Positions 23,195-34,381 of a DNA stretch of 64,000 bases are shown here, piece after piece. The notes under the pieces were generated by a model. The model had not been told where the DNA came from, did no database searches, and saw nothing but the letters and a program-made list of their open reading frames with translations. Each line of letters opens with the position of its first letter. Positions within the stretch are counted from its first letter, which is position 1. Source of the stretch: Reticulitermes speratus (taxonomy: Eukaryota; Arthropoda; Insecta; Blattodea; Rhinotermitidae); contig JAJKFL010000014.1 in assembly GCA_021186555.1 (NCBI GenBank), positions 37,554,698 to 37,618,697 of the forward strand, given 5' to 3'. A program made the translations under genes and the position numbers.

Positions 23195-24872
23195 GTACAC
23201 GACACTTTACCGGACACACAACAACCCAAGCTACAGTACACGATACTTTAACGGACACACAACATCCCCAGCCACAGTACACGACAATTTACCGGACACA
23301 CAACACCACAAGCCACAGTACACGACACTTTACCGGACACACAACATCCCAAGCCACAGTACACGACACTTTACCGGACACACAACACCACAAGCCACAG
23401 TACACGACACTTTACCGGACACACAACATCCCAAGCCACAGTACACGACACTTTACCGGACACACAACATCCCAAGCTACAGTACACGATACTTTACCGG
23501 ACACACAACATCCCAAGCCACAGTACACGACACTTTAAGGGACACACAACACCACAAGCCACAGTACACGACACTTTACCGGACACACAACATCCCAAGC
23601 CACAGTAAAAGACACTTCACCGGACACAACATCCCAAGCCACAGTACACGACACTTCACCGGACACACAACATCCCAAGCCACAGTACACGACACTTCAC
23701 CGGACACAACAACCCAACCCACAGTACACGACACTTCACCAGACACACAACATCCCAAGCTACAGTACACGACACTTCACCGGACACACAACATCCCAAG
23801 CTACAGTACACGACACTTCACCGGACACACAACACCACAAGCCACATTACACGACACTTCACCGGACATACAACACCACAAGCCACAGTACACGACACTT
23901 CACCAGACACACAACATCCCAAGCCACATTACACGACACTTCACCGGACACACAACATCCCAAGCCACAGTACACGACACTTCACCGGACACAACAACCC
24001 AACCCACAGTACACGACAATTCACCAGACACACAACATCCCAAGCTACAGTACACGACACTTCACCGGACACACAACATCCCAAGCTACAGTACACGACA
24101 CTTCACCGGACACACAACACCACAAGCCACATTACACGACACTTCACCGGACATACAACACCACAAGCCACAGTACACGACACTTCACCAGACACACAAC
24201 ATCCCAAGCCACATTACACGACACTTCACCGGACACACAACATCCCAAGCCACAGTACACGACACTTCACCGGACACAAAACACCATAAGCCACATTACA
24301 CGACACTTCACCGGACACACAACACCACAAGCCACAGTACACGACACTTCACCAGACACACAACATCTCAAGCCACATTACACGACACTTCACCGGACAC
24401 ACAACATCCCAAGCCACAGTATACGACACTTCACCGGACACACAACATCCCAAGCTACAGTACACGACACTTCACCGGACACACAACATCCCAATCCACA
24501 GTACACGACACTTCACCGGACACACAACATCCCAATCCACAGTACACCGACACTTCACCGGACACACAACATCCCAAGCCACAGTACACGACACTTTACC
24601 GGACACACAACATCCCAAGCCACAGTACAAGACACTTCACCGGACACACAACATCCCAAGCCACAATACACGACAGTTCACCGGACACACAACATCCCAA
24701 GCCACAGTACAAGACACTTCACCGGACACACAACATCCCAAGCCACAGTACACGACACTTTACCGGACACACAACATCCCAAGCCACAGTACAAGACACT
24801 TCACCGGACACACAACATCCCAAGCCACAATACACGACAGTTCACCGGACACACAACATCCCAAGCCACAGG
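23195..24872. repeat. 41-bp minisatellite, about 41 copies, with higher-order blocks
   Basis: Unit GACACTTCACCGGACACACA followed by ACATCCCAAGCCACAGTACAC; measured spacing is 41 bp, with 39-bp variants that lack one AC. Rare variants such as CGGACACAACAACCCAACCC occur near 23701 and again near 23986, and the monomers after them repeat in the same order, giving a higher-order unit of about 285 bp (seven monomers). The first third mostly has TTTACC and the middle TTCACC. Open frames across the array are not genes. The unit is unrelated to the 41-bp unit at 3767. Confidence 0.95.
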
Positions 24873-25189
24873 ACGAGATCGACGTAGATCAACTATATGA
24901 TTGTATACATGACCAACAATCAGTAAAACTTAAAAAAAAACTTTTATATGTTTCAATCTTCTAAGTCGAATCATGGAACAATATTTGTATATAATAATAT
25001 TTACTGTGTTATATGAAATATCAGCTTACATCACTGACTTAGACATATTGCATTATTTACTGTTAACGTTTAGTTTTATTACTATAGGCATCTATTCATT
25101 TAATATTATGAGCGGCATGTGTACTTCCATTTTAATGCCAACTGTATGTGTATCTGGATGCCATAGATACTTGTGATTCTTTGATGCGT
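24873..25189. other. AT-rich spacer before a hammerhead-like motif
   Basis: The open frame at 24973-25176 (67 codons) is hydrophobic but not recognisable; base composition is that of the surrounding AT-rich DNA. Not called as a gene. Confidence 0.35.
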
Positions 25190-25231
25190 CCCCTGAGGAT
25201 GGCAACTTGATTGCCGAAACGTATGTAGGGG
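25189..25231 (+). ncRNA. Hammerhead-like ribozyme motif (intact)
   Basis: In order: TCCC (25189-25192); CTGAGGA (25193-25199); extra T; hairpin GGCAA-CTTGA-TTGCC; GAAAC (25216-25220); GTAT; GTA (25225-25227); GGGG (25228-25231) pairing with TCCC (one G-U). Cleavage is expected after 25227. A GTGCATTAGTTGG box lies at 25260-25272. Extra U before stem II as in the other copies. Confidence 0.55.
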
Positions 25232-25329
25232 TTACAAATATACTTTGTTAATAATTCTTGTGCATTAGTTGGTTTAATTTAAACGTATCACAAAATACAC
25301 GGCACTTCTAATATAAAATTCGTTAATAA

Positions 25330-25545
25330 GTGTGTTCATCATCTCGCCAAAAGATGGCGCGGTCTTACTACGTCCAGCTCCAGTCCAGTTCAGCAGTTTC
25401 ACACTAGAGTGCGTGAAAACTGCAATGTATCTGACGAAATGCGATCGTCAGTTGCTGGCACTAGTTTTTATAGCGAAACACATTGTGTGATTGGTAAGAG
25501 GTGCCAAATAAAAAGACAAATTCTAGCTGCTCTTGTGATTAATAT
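25330..25545 (+). repeat. Dispersed repeat of about 215 bp, copy 1
   Basis: Matches 48345-48570 in the same orientation: CGCCAAAAGATGGC, CACACTAGAGTGCGTGAAA, CTGCAATGTATCTGACGAAA and GACAAATTCTAGCTG. Nature unknown; no ORF and no clear terminal repeats. Confidence 0.75.
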
Positions 25546-25581
25546 ATATTAGTGTGTTAAAAGTTATTGTCGCATGTGCAT

Positions 25582-26085
25582 TACTCACTGACATTGAAGA
25601 AATTTCTCCTCTTGTAGGATGTTGTTTAGCTGTAATGATCTTAATTAGCGTTGGGGAAGGGTACTTGTTAGAACCTTGGAAGTTTCGTGGCTTTCCTCAG
25701 CTTCTCCAGACGAATAATGGGGACAGTATGTCAGCTTGCCAACCAACCGCGACACCCTCTTACCAAATCCTTATCTAGTTGCCATTCATGTTCAGTATTT
25801 CTTTTTATGGCAAGCCACTTATGTGCTGCAGTTGAAATATCGTCGTTACACAACTCAAGGATCAGTAACTGGATGGCACATTCAACATGCTTACAAATTC
25901 ACATTCTGTGCCCTCAGCATTCTGTTTACAATACCAACTACTGGACAGTTTGTGATATTACCCAAGAACACAATGTCGTGAGTTATGTATTTCACTTACT
26001 GTTAATATTACTATGGTTGTAACCATAACTGCCGGCAAGATATTTTGCCAGGTTGTGCAAATTACCTACATGTAAAGTGACCTCC
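25582..26085 (+). repeat. Dispersed repeat of about 480-500 bp, copy 2
   Basis: Second copy of the sequence at 20583-21060, same orientation and block order, with insertions of a few bases. Overlapping open frames inside it (25554-26022) differ from copy 1 and are not conserved, so the unit looks non-coding. Confidence 0.7.
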
Positions 26086-26290
26086 CACTGCGGAGACTAG
26101 GTTTGGATTCCAGGCCAGACTGTGTCGGATTTGTGGCGGACAAAGTGGCAAAGGGACAGGTTTACTCCGAGTCTATGGCTGTCCCCTGTCAATATTGTTC
26201 CACCCCTGCTCCATACTTATTCAACCAGCCATCACCCATGTTATATGAACATAGTAACTGACCGTCGTTAAATAACGAGCTTAAGAAGAC
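26086..26290 (+). mobile_element. SINE family 2-like body, diverged
   Basis: Contains GTGGCGGACAAAGTGGCAAA, GGGACAGGTTTACTCCGAG and CTGTCAATATTGTTCCACC, matching the body of family 2, then a different 3' part ending CGTTAAATAACGAGC. The tRNA-like head is degenerate. Confidence 0.6.
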
Positions 26291-27068
26291 ACATTACCTA
26301 ACGGACATTAATACAGGTTGTGTATATTGTTCATAAGACAAACTAGCTGGCGGACACCGATAAGGTGATGGACATTGTCCAAAAGGCACGCTAGCTAAAT
26401 ACATTTACATAGGTGATGGGTATGTCCAGAAGTTTCACTGCCCAAAGTGCAAGAGGCAAACACTGCGCGGAGCATTTTGTCCGACACAACTTGGAGAGGC
26501 GGCGGGGAAGTACCGTGCTGACATGTGCCAAGAAATGGCGCAACTGAAACGAAGAGTTGTGCCTCCATGTGACAGTCAGCCATTCTTAAACGTGCAAATA
26601 CAAGTTGGCAGAACTCAAGAACACAGAGCTCGCGTTTCGTCAGGCATATTGTCTTTCGGGATGCCTCTTAAATACAGTGTGGTAGAAATGAGGTTTTGCT
26701 AAGAGAAGTTAACATAGACTCAACATGGAGAACCTTCTGTGATTGTGGGTCAGTATCCGCTACCTGGGCGCGACTTATCTAGGGATGAGGTATCCCTCAT
26801 GTTCTAAATATAAACGTCAAAACAAAAGGATTCATGATCATCGTTTCATTTCACCTCAGCAGAATGAAAGCTATACTATTGAAGTATATTAATCCTCTAT
26901 AAGCCCAATAGTTGCTTTATGTACCACCAGGACGAAAATTAAAAACTCTACGTTTTGGCCGCGGGCTGTATTCGTGTTTTTTAATCCCTACAGGCTGGTT
27001 GATCTCTGTAACTGTGTGTAGTTTGTTTACTGCACGGTATAAGCTGAATATTTAAATATAATTAAGGT
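26291..27068. other. Unassigned spacer
   Basis: No supported gene. The last 110 bp resemble the 172-bp repeat at 11129-11440 (GTTTACTGCACGGTATAAGC against GTTTACTGCGCGGTACGAAC). Confidence 0.35.
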
Positions 27069-27070
27069 TA

Positions 27071-28410
27071 ATTTTACAGAAAGTAATGCAACACATTTTT
27101 TTTCTCGGCCCAATTGTGTTTGATAAAAACGATTATTTTGCGTGCTGCAGGTTTGAAGTGTCCCGCCTTTATACACATAGGTGCAAGGTTTACCGCTAGA
27201 TGGTAGCACAGTAGTGAACTTTCAAAATGGAGTCTGTGAGCGACGTGCGTTCTAAACAGAGAGCAGTAATTGAGTTTCTTTTGGCTAAACAATTCGAGCC
27301 AATCAATCGCAAATATTCACAGGCGCTTAACAAACGTAGGTGGAGACATGGCAGTGGATAAAAGCACCGTCAGCCGTTGGGCGAAGCGATTCGCATCATC
27401 AGAACAAGGACAGGGCAATCTGTCTGATCTCCCGCGCTCGGGCCGCCCATCAACAGCTGTGACGCCTACAACAGTGCAACGAGCCGACAGTCTTATTCGA
27501 GATGATCGGAAAGACAACCAGGGAACTCGCCTATATACTTGGTATTGGTAAGGGGAGCATCGACAAAATCATTCACCAGTTAGGATATTCAAAGTTCTGT
27601 GCCCGATGGGTCCCTCGAAGCTTAACCGAAGAACATAAGCAACAAAGAAAAGCCATCTGCTCGGAGTTGCTTGCTCGTTACGAGGTTGAGGGTGACGATT
27701 TCTTGTCCACCATTGTCACGGGTGATGAGACATGGATTCATCACTTCGAGCCCGAGACGAAAAGGCAATTCATGGGGTGGCATCACACGAACTCTCCTCG
27801 GAAGAAAAAGTTTAAAGCAGTTCCTTCAGCCGGCAAGATCATGACGACAGTCTTTTGGGACTGTGAAGGGGTCATTCTCATAGACGTGTTGCCCAGTGGC
27901 CAAACGATCAACTCTGACGTCTATGTGGAAACACTGAAGAAGCTGAAGAAGCGTTTCCGGAGGGTTCGTTCCCATAAAGATGTGACAAAAGTGCTTCTTC
28001 ACCACGACAATGCGAGGATACACACAAGTCTGCGTACCCAAGAGGCCATCACAAAGCTTCAGTGGACTATCCTGCCTCATCTACCTCACAGCCCAGATCT
28101 TGTTCCTTCCGACTGCCATCTTTTCGGCTACTTGAAAGATGCAATCCGCGGAAAAAGGTTTGAGGACGACGAGGAAGTCATTACCGAAGTAAAGAGGTGG
28201 TTGCGACAGAGACCTGCAGAGTGGTACCGCGAAGGCATACGGGCTCTCCCATCTCGGCGGTGTAAGGCCAAAGATTTAGAAGGAGACTATGTTGAAAAAT
28301 AGGTTTAGGTAGCCAAAGATTCATGTAGTGATGTGACATATTTGAAGTTTTAATAAAATCAATTGTGAAAGAGAAAAACATTTGTTGCATTACTTTCTGG
28401 GCGCCCCTCG
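27071..28410 (+). mobile_element. Mariner element, 1340 bp, nearly full length
   Basis: Inner terminal repeats CAGAAAGTAATGCAACA (27077-27093) and its reverse complement (28384-28400) bound a transposase gene. The outer right end GGGCGCCCCTCG stops at a TA (28411-28412); the left outer end has lost a few bases before TA at 27069-27070. Flanks ATTAAGGT and ACCTTAAT, with one TA restored, form a perfect 18-bp palindrome at the empty site. Confidence 0.9.
27227..28302 (+). pseudogene. Mariner transposase with two frameshifts
   Basis: Cut-and-paste DNA transposase of the mariner family. Starts MESVSDVRSKQRAVIEFLL at 27227; the frame shifts near 27300 into the helix-turn-helix part (DKSTVSRWAKRF) and again near 27505 into a 267-codon frame that runs to the stop at 28302. 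The linker WVPRSLTEEH is present. Catalytic residues are all visible: TGDETW, then HHDNAR, then SPDLVPSD about 34 residues later, so the D,D34D triad is intact. The two frameshifts make it inactive. It ends with GDYVEK, usual for the family, and the length (about 345 residues) is normal. Confidence 0.92.
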
Positions 28411-28424
28411 TAACCTTAATTTCA

Positions 28425-28550
28425 GGCTTCCGCCGCGATGTTGATGAGATCTGCGCTCTTCTGGGATATTACGCGGCGTCGTGTGGTAATTGTTAACCGA
28501 CGTTTCGGGACAATGTGTCTGTCCCATCTTCACGGGTCAAGAGTCCGAGT
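28425..28550. mobile_element. Foldback MITE family A, single arm
   Basis: GGCTTCCGCCGCGATG, GAGATCTGCGCTCTTCTGGG, ATTACGCGGCGTCG and CGACGTTTCGGGACAATG match the arms at 10745-10990 and 30350-30570. The opposite arm is not seen, so this is a half element, starting only 15 bp after the mariner end. Confidence 0.6.
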
Positions 28551-29058
28551 AGGAAAGAAAGCCAGCAACCTATAACGTAGATTCTGGAAAGTATGACGGG
28601 GTAGCAATCCGTAGGCGTGATGACAGCCAATAGGGTAGAACCAGGGTGAGATAGGGGTGGATACAAACAACGTGAAGCTGCTAGGGGTACCGAGAATGCA
28701 AACATCTAAGACAGCTGGAGAAAACATATATGGAATAGAACGACAGTACAGGAGAATAATGTAAGGACAAAGCTAGATAAATAAAATACAAGTAACCCAA
28801 CAGTAAAAATTAAAAATACAAAAAAAATAAATTGGAAGAAGAAAGAAACAGCGTGAGGGGGGTGGGGGGAAGAGAGTTAAGTGGCTACTGAGTTACCTGA
28901 GCGTGAACCGGTAAAACACTGCTTTAATGTCGTTTATTTCCCTGTGTGCAACGTAATTAGAACCTACCAAACAGCCTCACAAAGAAACAAGATTACGTGC
29001 AGCGAAATGCGAAGCATTGTACACATACTTCAACACGGCCCCACTTTACTTTCAAATT
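28551..29058. other. Unassigned, A/G-rich
   Basis: Possible interior of the preceding element. A purine-rich segment lies at 28760-28880. The overlapping minus-strand frames at 28493-28727 are not recognisable. Confidence 0.3.
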
Positions 29059-29536
29059 ATGGTAAGTGTTCATGGTACGCGTGTGAATGTAATGTGTTTG
29101 ATGTAATTGATGTTTTGATGTAATTATGATGTAATTATGATGTATGATGTTTATGATGTAAATATGATGTTTATATTTTGTTTATATTATATTTATATTA
29201 TTATAATTTGATGTTTATGATGTAAATATGATGTAATTATGATGTAAGTTTGATATAATTTGATGTTTTGATGTAATTATGGTAAGTGTTCATGGTACGC
29301 GTGTGAATGTAATGTGTTTGATGTAATTGATGTTTTGATGTAATTATGATGTAATTATGATGTATGATGTTTATGATGTAAATATGATGTTTATATTTTG
29401 TTTATATTACATTTATATTATTATAATTTGATGTTTATGATGTAAATATGATGTAATTATGATGTAAGTTTGATATAATTTGATGTTTTGATGTAATTAT
29501 GGTAAGTGTTCATGGTACGCGTGTGAATGTAATGTA
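29059..29536. repeat. 220-bp tandem duplication, 2.2 copies, TGATGTAA-rich
   Basis: GGTAAGTGTTCATGGTACGC recurs at 29061, 29281 and 29501, giving a period of exactly 220 bp. Inside each unit TGATG(T)AAT words are irregularly repeated. The first two units are nearly identical (one T/C change near 29409). Confidence 0.9.
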
Positions 29537-30004
29537 TTTTACTCAAGACAATGTAGTTGACTTGCACAGCATGGGTAGAGTCCCTTTACATTCGCGACGA
29601 CGTTCGGGGGAAAACATATAGTACCTGTCAAACAGATGAGTCTATCAATGCACGACGTAGCGTTCTTTGACAAATATTGCTAGGCATTTCTTAGTTGTTT
29701 TGCTTACAAGGCTAAAGTCAAATTTATGCCCAGTTCTAACCACACAGAACACTACACAAAATAACTCTATTTTCTCACACGCACGAAACACGACTGAACT
29801 TCAGCCCAATGTATTTTTAACTGGAATACGTATGCTACTTTTCACAAAAAAGGGCGGGTCAGCTTTCCCCAGCGCAGACAACTGCCAAGATCAACTTCAA
29901 ATTCCACAGCCACTATCTGTGCGTATTTTACTGGGCCCGGAAGAAACGTGTCGTTCACCTGAACCTATTTTCGAAAAACTTGTAAATGCTTTACAACGTA
30001 ATCT
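29537..30004. other. Unassigned, with one unrecognised open frame
   Basis: An open frame of 113 codons at 29667-30008 (+) has no identifiable domain; composition does not differ from the neighbourhood. Kept as an unsupported possibility. Confidence 0.3.
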
Positions 30005-30190
30005 GTAGAATAAAATATAGGGGGACTGGGACTGTTATAATTGTATATTCAGATACTGGGGGTTTCGGAATAAAATAAAGAGTGACGGGGATTGTCGAAA
30101 TGGAATGTACAGGGACTGAGCCCCTCCTAATGGAATATGCAGCGTCTGGGACTGTCGGACTAATATATACAGGGACTGGGATTATTGACA
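30005..30190. repeat. Degenerate minisatellite, about 5 copies of 35-40 bp
   Basis: Repeating theme GGGACTGT...GGAATAAAATATACAGGGACTG with substitutions and length changes. Clearly older than the other arrays of this window. Confidence 0.6.
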
Positions 30191-30349
30191 CAAGTTTGGA
30201 ACTTTGGCAGTAGCTTAGGATGAGTGTGGGATGTGCCGTGCCATGTACAACCAAGTCCCTGCCAAGCGGAATATGGTCCTCCTGTACTATAACACAAGCG
30301 CCTTAACAGTCACTTAACGTACCTCCTTTGTTAATGAAAGATTTAAGCG

Positions 30350-30570
30350 GTTTCAGGCTTCCGCCGTCGTGTAAATGAAGTGTTGGCACTTCTGTGATAT
30401 TGCTCAGCGTTGATTGGTAGTTAATTACAGACATTTCGGGACATTATTCTTGGAATGCTTGACCCTTGAAGACGAGACCGATAGGTTGTCTCGAAACATC
30501 GTAAACTAACTACCAATAAACTCTGGGCAATATCCCAGAAGAGCGGAGACCTCACCCAATACGTAAATTT
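30350..30570. mobile_element. Foldback MITE, family A
   Basis: Left arm GGCTTCCGCCGTCGTG, TTGATTGGTAGTTAATTACAG, ATTTCGGGACA; right arm CTTGAAGACGAGACCGATAG, GTTGTCTCGAAACATCG, CCCAGAAGAGCGGAGACCTC. The two arms are inverted relative to each other. Confidence 0.6.
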
Positions 30571-31079
30571 ACGGAGACGGGACTTTTCGGCAGACAAACG
30601 AATCTCACATACGATATAAGACCAGAATGTATACATATATTCGTACATAATTTGACACAAGTATATGTCTGTGTATATGTGTACAGACGGATGCCTAGCA
30701 ATGCCAGCACTCTTACTTAACTTACCACGTTAACACCTTGGGTACGTGTTACTTCCTACGCAAGCGAAAGTACGCACATGTATGACCTTTACGCCAGGTA
30801 GCCTTCGGATAAGAAATGTCAAGCAGTAACAGTTCTCTGTGGTGACACGTCACTTGCTGTGATGTCGCATTGGTGTAGGTCAGCACCGGCATATGTTATC
30901 TGCACGCAATGCGAACTGCTATGAACTGCTAAGAGCAACACATTGAACGAAAACATAACACATGCTTTCCACGTTCCATATAACGACTGGTCACCAACCT
31001 GGACGGTGTGACACTGTAATATTGTGACGACAGGTGGTGATATAATTATCATGTACTTTGGTCTGACTTTATACTGAGG
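30571..31079. other. No recognisable feature
   Basis: No ORF or repeat end that I can support. Confidence 0.35.
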
Positions 31080-31985
31080 ATATTCTAACGCATTGAGATT
31101 AATAAATGTGTGGGTGTTTTTGTAATGTGCGTGTGTTTATTTTTTTGTATTGTGTATGGGTGTTTTTGTAAGGTGTGGATGTTTTTGTAATGTGTGTACT
31201 TATATTTACTGTATGTATTTTGTTATGTAATTGTGTGTAGTTTGTTTTGTATTGTTATTTTTATGTATATTATATGTCCATTTCTATTGTGTGTACTAGT
31301 GTAAGGACTACTGCCACCGGGTGAAAACATCTGTATTGTGTGTACTAGTGTAAGGACTACTGCCACCGGGTGAAAACATTTGTATTGTGTGTACTAGTGT
31401 AAGGACTACTGCCACCGGGTGAAAACATTTGTATTGTGTGTACTAGTGTAAGGACTTACTGCCACCGGGTGAAACAAACATTAGACTTGAGTAATTGGTG
31501 TGTACTAGTGTAAGGACTACTGCCACTGGGTGAAAACATTTGTATTGTGTGTACTAGTGTAAGGACTACTGCCACCGGGTGAAAACATTTGTATTGTGTG
31601 TACTAGTGTAAGGACTACTGCCACCGGGTGAAAACATTTGTATTGTGTGTACTAGTGTAAGGACTACTGCCACCGGGTGAAAACATTTGTATTGTGTGTA
31701 CTAGTGTAAGGACTACTGCCACCGGGTGAAAACATTTGTATTGTGTGTACTAGTGTAAGGACTACTGCCACCGGGTGAAAACATTTGTATTGTGTGTACT
31801 AGTGTAAGGACTACTGCCACCGGGTGAAAACATTTGTATTGTGTGATGTACTAGTGTAAGGACTACTGCCACCGGGTGAAAACATTTGTATTGTGTTAGT
31901 ACCTAGTGTAAGGACTACTGCCACCGGTGAAAACATTTGTATGTGTGTACTAGTGTAAGGACTACTGCACCGGGTGAAAACCCAA
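31080..31985. repeat. TG-rich leader and 49-bp minisatellite, about 14 copies
   Basis: About 31080-31290 is T/G-rich with repeated TGTGGGTGTTTTTGTAA words. From about 31293 a direct array follows with unit GTGTACTAGTGTAAGGACTA then CTGCCACCGGGTGAAAACAT then TTGTATTGT; measured spacing is 49 bp. Most monomers are identical; the last three carry small insertions and deletions, as is common at array edges. Confidence 0.93.
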
Positions 31986-32677
31986 TTGCAGTAAATAATA
32001 AAATAATAATAAATAATACCTGCATCTTTGGGAGGAATACTTGAAAGTACCTGTGCTTGTGACAGTAAATGATTCCTTAAAAGTTTTTTTTTACACTCTT
32101 ACCGGCCCAGAGCAGGCAAGATGGCCTCTCCTCACATTAGAAAGGAGATATCTGATTACGTGCTTCTTAGTCGGGGGAACTGCAGAACTCGTGGGGCGGA
32201 ACTACTTGGCAGGGGAAGCAGGAACAAATGAGAATGCTCTCCTTCATGTCACTTTGTCTGCATGAATCTCAGATGAAGGTAACCAGGTTTGACTCCAAGC
32301 CTTACGTTAAGCAGCGAACCTCTAAGCATTGGAACTCAGGCACACCCATATGATTGGTATCATATAACATTTCGAATCACACTTAAGGGTTGAGTCACAT
32401 TGCACGGAAGCACATTTTCGATACAGCAGGCTTCTTTTGCAGAACTGGGCCTTTACGTCTTGTATGACAAGCACTAACTTGTAACGACTAACCCTTCCAA
32501 TCTACCAGCCAGATTTACCAATATTAAAGCAGTTTTGTTTTACAGATATAGTAATCATCAAATTCTTCATGTATCATTCTATTACGTAACATCATTCGTA
32601 AATATTTAATCACTCTCCTTGTTTCCTTATACCATGACTAATTCTATTTCTTACTTCGAGTCGGTTTTGATTCTGTG
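31986..32677. other. No supported gene
   Basis: The open frame at 32041-32265 has no recognisable domain. No repeat ends seen. Confidence 0.35.
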
Positions 32678-32795
32678 GAGTAACTAGTTGAAAAAAAATA
32701 ATCATCTTCATCACAGGGTTGCACAATAAGCCTCAAGGCTACGGTGCGTCCGTGGCATCTGCTGCGGGGCCCTTCTCCACACAAAACAAAAACTA
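32678..32795 (+). mobile_element. SINE family 2, 5'-truncated, with target duplication
   Basis: Only the 3' part is present (CATCTTCATCACAGGGTTGC, TAAGCCTCAAGGCTACGGTG). It lies between two copies of AACTAGTTGAAA (about 32681 and 32790), a 12-bp target-site duplication, so it is a truncated retrotransposition and not a decayed full copy. Confidence 0.75.
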
Positions 32796-33429
32796 GTTGA
32801 AATGTTGAATGATTCCTGATCCTATGCACTGTCTGGGGTCAGTTCATTGTTGCAACGAATGAATAATCACTGTGCTACACGTTCCTTCATACATTTTAGA
32901 TGCCACTTTTTTGTCCATTAAGAAATAAGTAGGTATTTTGTACAATAACGGATTGCACAATTTAGCACTAACATATGCATTCCGTGTAGTGCTTGGCCAA
33001 CATATGTCCTCCATCTCATTCTCTTTTGATCCTTTTTTTTTCCTTTTGTTTCACAGCGTTACTATTTGTATAGCCAGGTGAAATATTTAAGAATTCTTAA
33101 TAATTTTGTGATGCATACCTCTGTGTTTATTCAATCAATAGAAATAACGACACCAAATACACAGTGTTTTTATAATACAGAAAATAGAGCCTATATTCTA
33201 AACACTGTAAAAATACAGTCAGGAAGATAATTTAAGGAATGTGGCTATATGAGTCGGCTACCTACTGCAGCCATTTTCAAGCCTTTCCGGATATACTATG
33301 TTACAATATCATAAAGTAACAACAATCCTAAACACAAGTGTATTATTTCATAAAACACGTAAATTTAGATTTTTTTTATGATTACATACTGTTGTATTAA
33401 AAACACAGCATTACACAACAAATACACAA
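32796..33429. other. AT-rich spacer
   Basis: Poly-T and AT-rich sequence without a supported feature. Confidence 0.35.
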
Positions 33430-33431
33430 AT

Positions 33432-33478
33432 TTTCCTGATTACTAATTTCGGCTTTGTTAACAAGCCATCATCAGACC
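33432..33478 (-). ncRNA. Hammerhead-like motif, incomplete
   Basis: Minus strand: CTGATGA (33475-33469), extra T, hairpin GGCTT...AAGCC, GAAA, and a 3-bp stem III ATT-AGT-AAT then C. The core is intact but I find no stem I pairing, so it is likely decayed. Confidence 0.35.
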
Positions 33479-33991
33479 TTTGTTATCAAAAGCCGCCCAG
33501 CATATAAGGTTGAGATGTCATTCATTATATATTGAATAGGTCATTTTAGTATGAATAAATATCTCAAAGTTATGCGCATGATAATGAAAGATAAATAATC
33601 CCATAACTCATATCATGCCTAAAGTTATTACCTCTGCGCAGAATGTCGACTTCCGGTACGTGAATATTTGAGTACGTTCTACTGAAGTGAAGGCTCACAA
33701 GAGGTCGTGATCAAATAAAAAAAAATTTTCTACTGTTACTTAAATCTAGTAACAACCGGAAAAAGATAAGGAATTAATGTATTGACAGTTTTGGCTAGGC
33801 AAAACTAGTATTTATAGACATAAGTCAGTTAAAAGCGTTACGCTAGCTCAGCCCTGCACAGTTGTAACGTAGTCTGTTCTCTAAGTTGTTGACGTACTTG
33901 TCTCAGGTTACCGTTTGCGGTCGACCAGTGAGCTTGTCACGGTTTTCATTACGCGCAGTGTTTATTAAGCATTTTTCAACCTTTGTACGAC
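33479..33991. other. Possible 5' flank of the KRBA2-like gene
   Basis: No ORF. Adjacent to the start codon at 33992; a promoter could lie here but no element is clear. Confidence 0.25.
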
Positions 33992-34381
33992 ATGAGTGAG
34001 AAACCGCAATGTGAGGAGGATCGGGGGAGAAGGTGGAAAGTGTGTTTCATGGAGAAATTACTTGATTCAGAGAAACATAAACAGAGTCACTACAATGTAA
34101 TGACGAGATGCTTACAATTAGCTTTTGGAGGTGGTTGAAGACGCAAAATCCGCGTTGAAAAAGACACCTTTGCAATACCGACGATTGAAATGATTTGATG
34201 TTCTCAAAGTTGTTGAAATGAAAACATTGGTCTCAAGAGGTGACACCGTGAAGTCCTATTTACCAGTCGAGGAAATCTACGATGTTATGGAAGCTGCTCA
34301 TTTAGCTGTAGGACATGGAGGTCGAGAGAGACTGAAAATGGAAACTGCAAGAAAATTAGCCAGTGTAACAACTGAAACGGC

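Noticed and set aside
23191-23770. Open frames of 115 (+) and 64 (-) codons with repeated His-Thr or Cys-Val motifs
   Set aside because: They are by-products of the 41-bp array; the frame shifts with each monomer and there is no start context.
29667-30008. 113-codon open frame
   Set aside because: No domain recognised and no composition change; kept only as an unsupported possibility.
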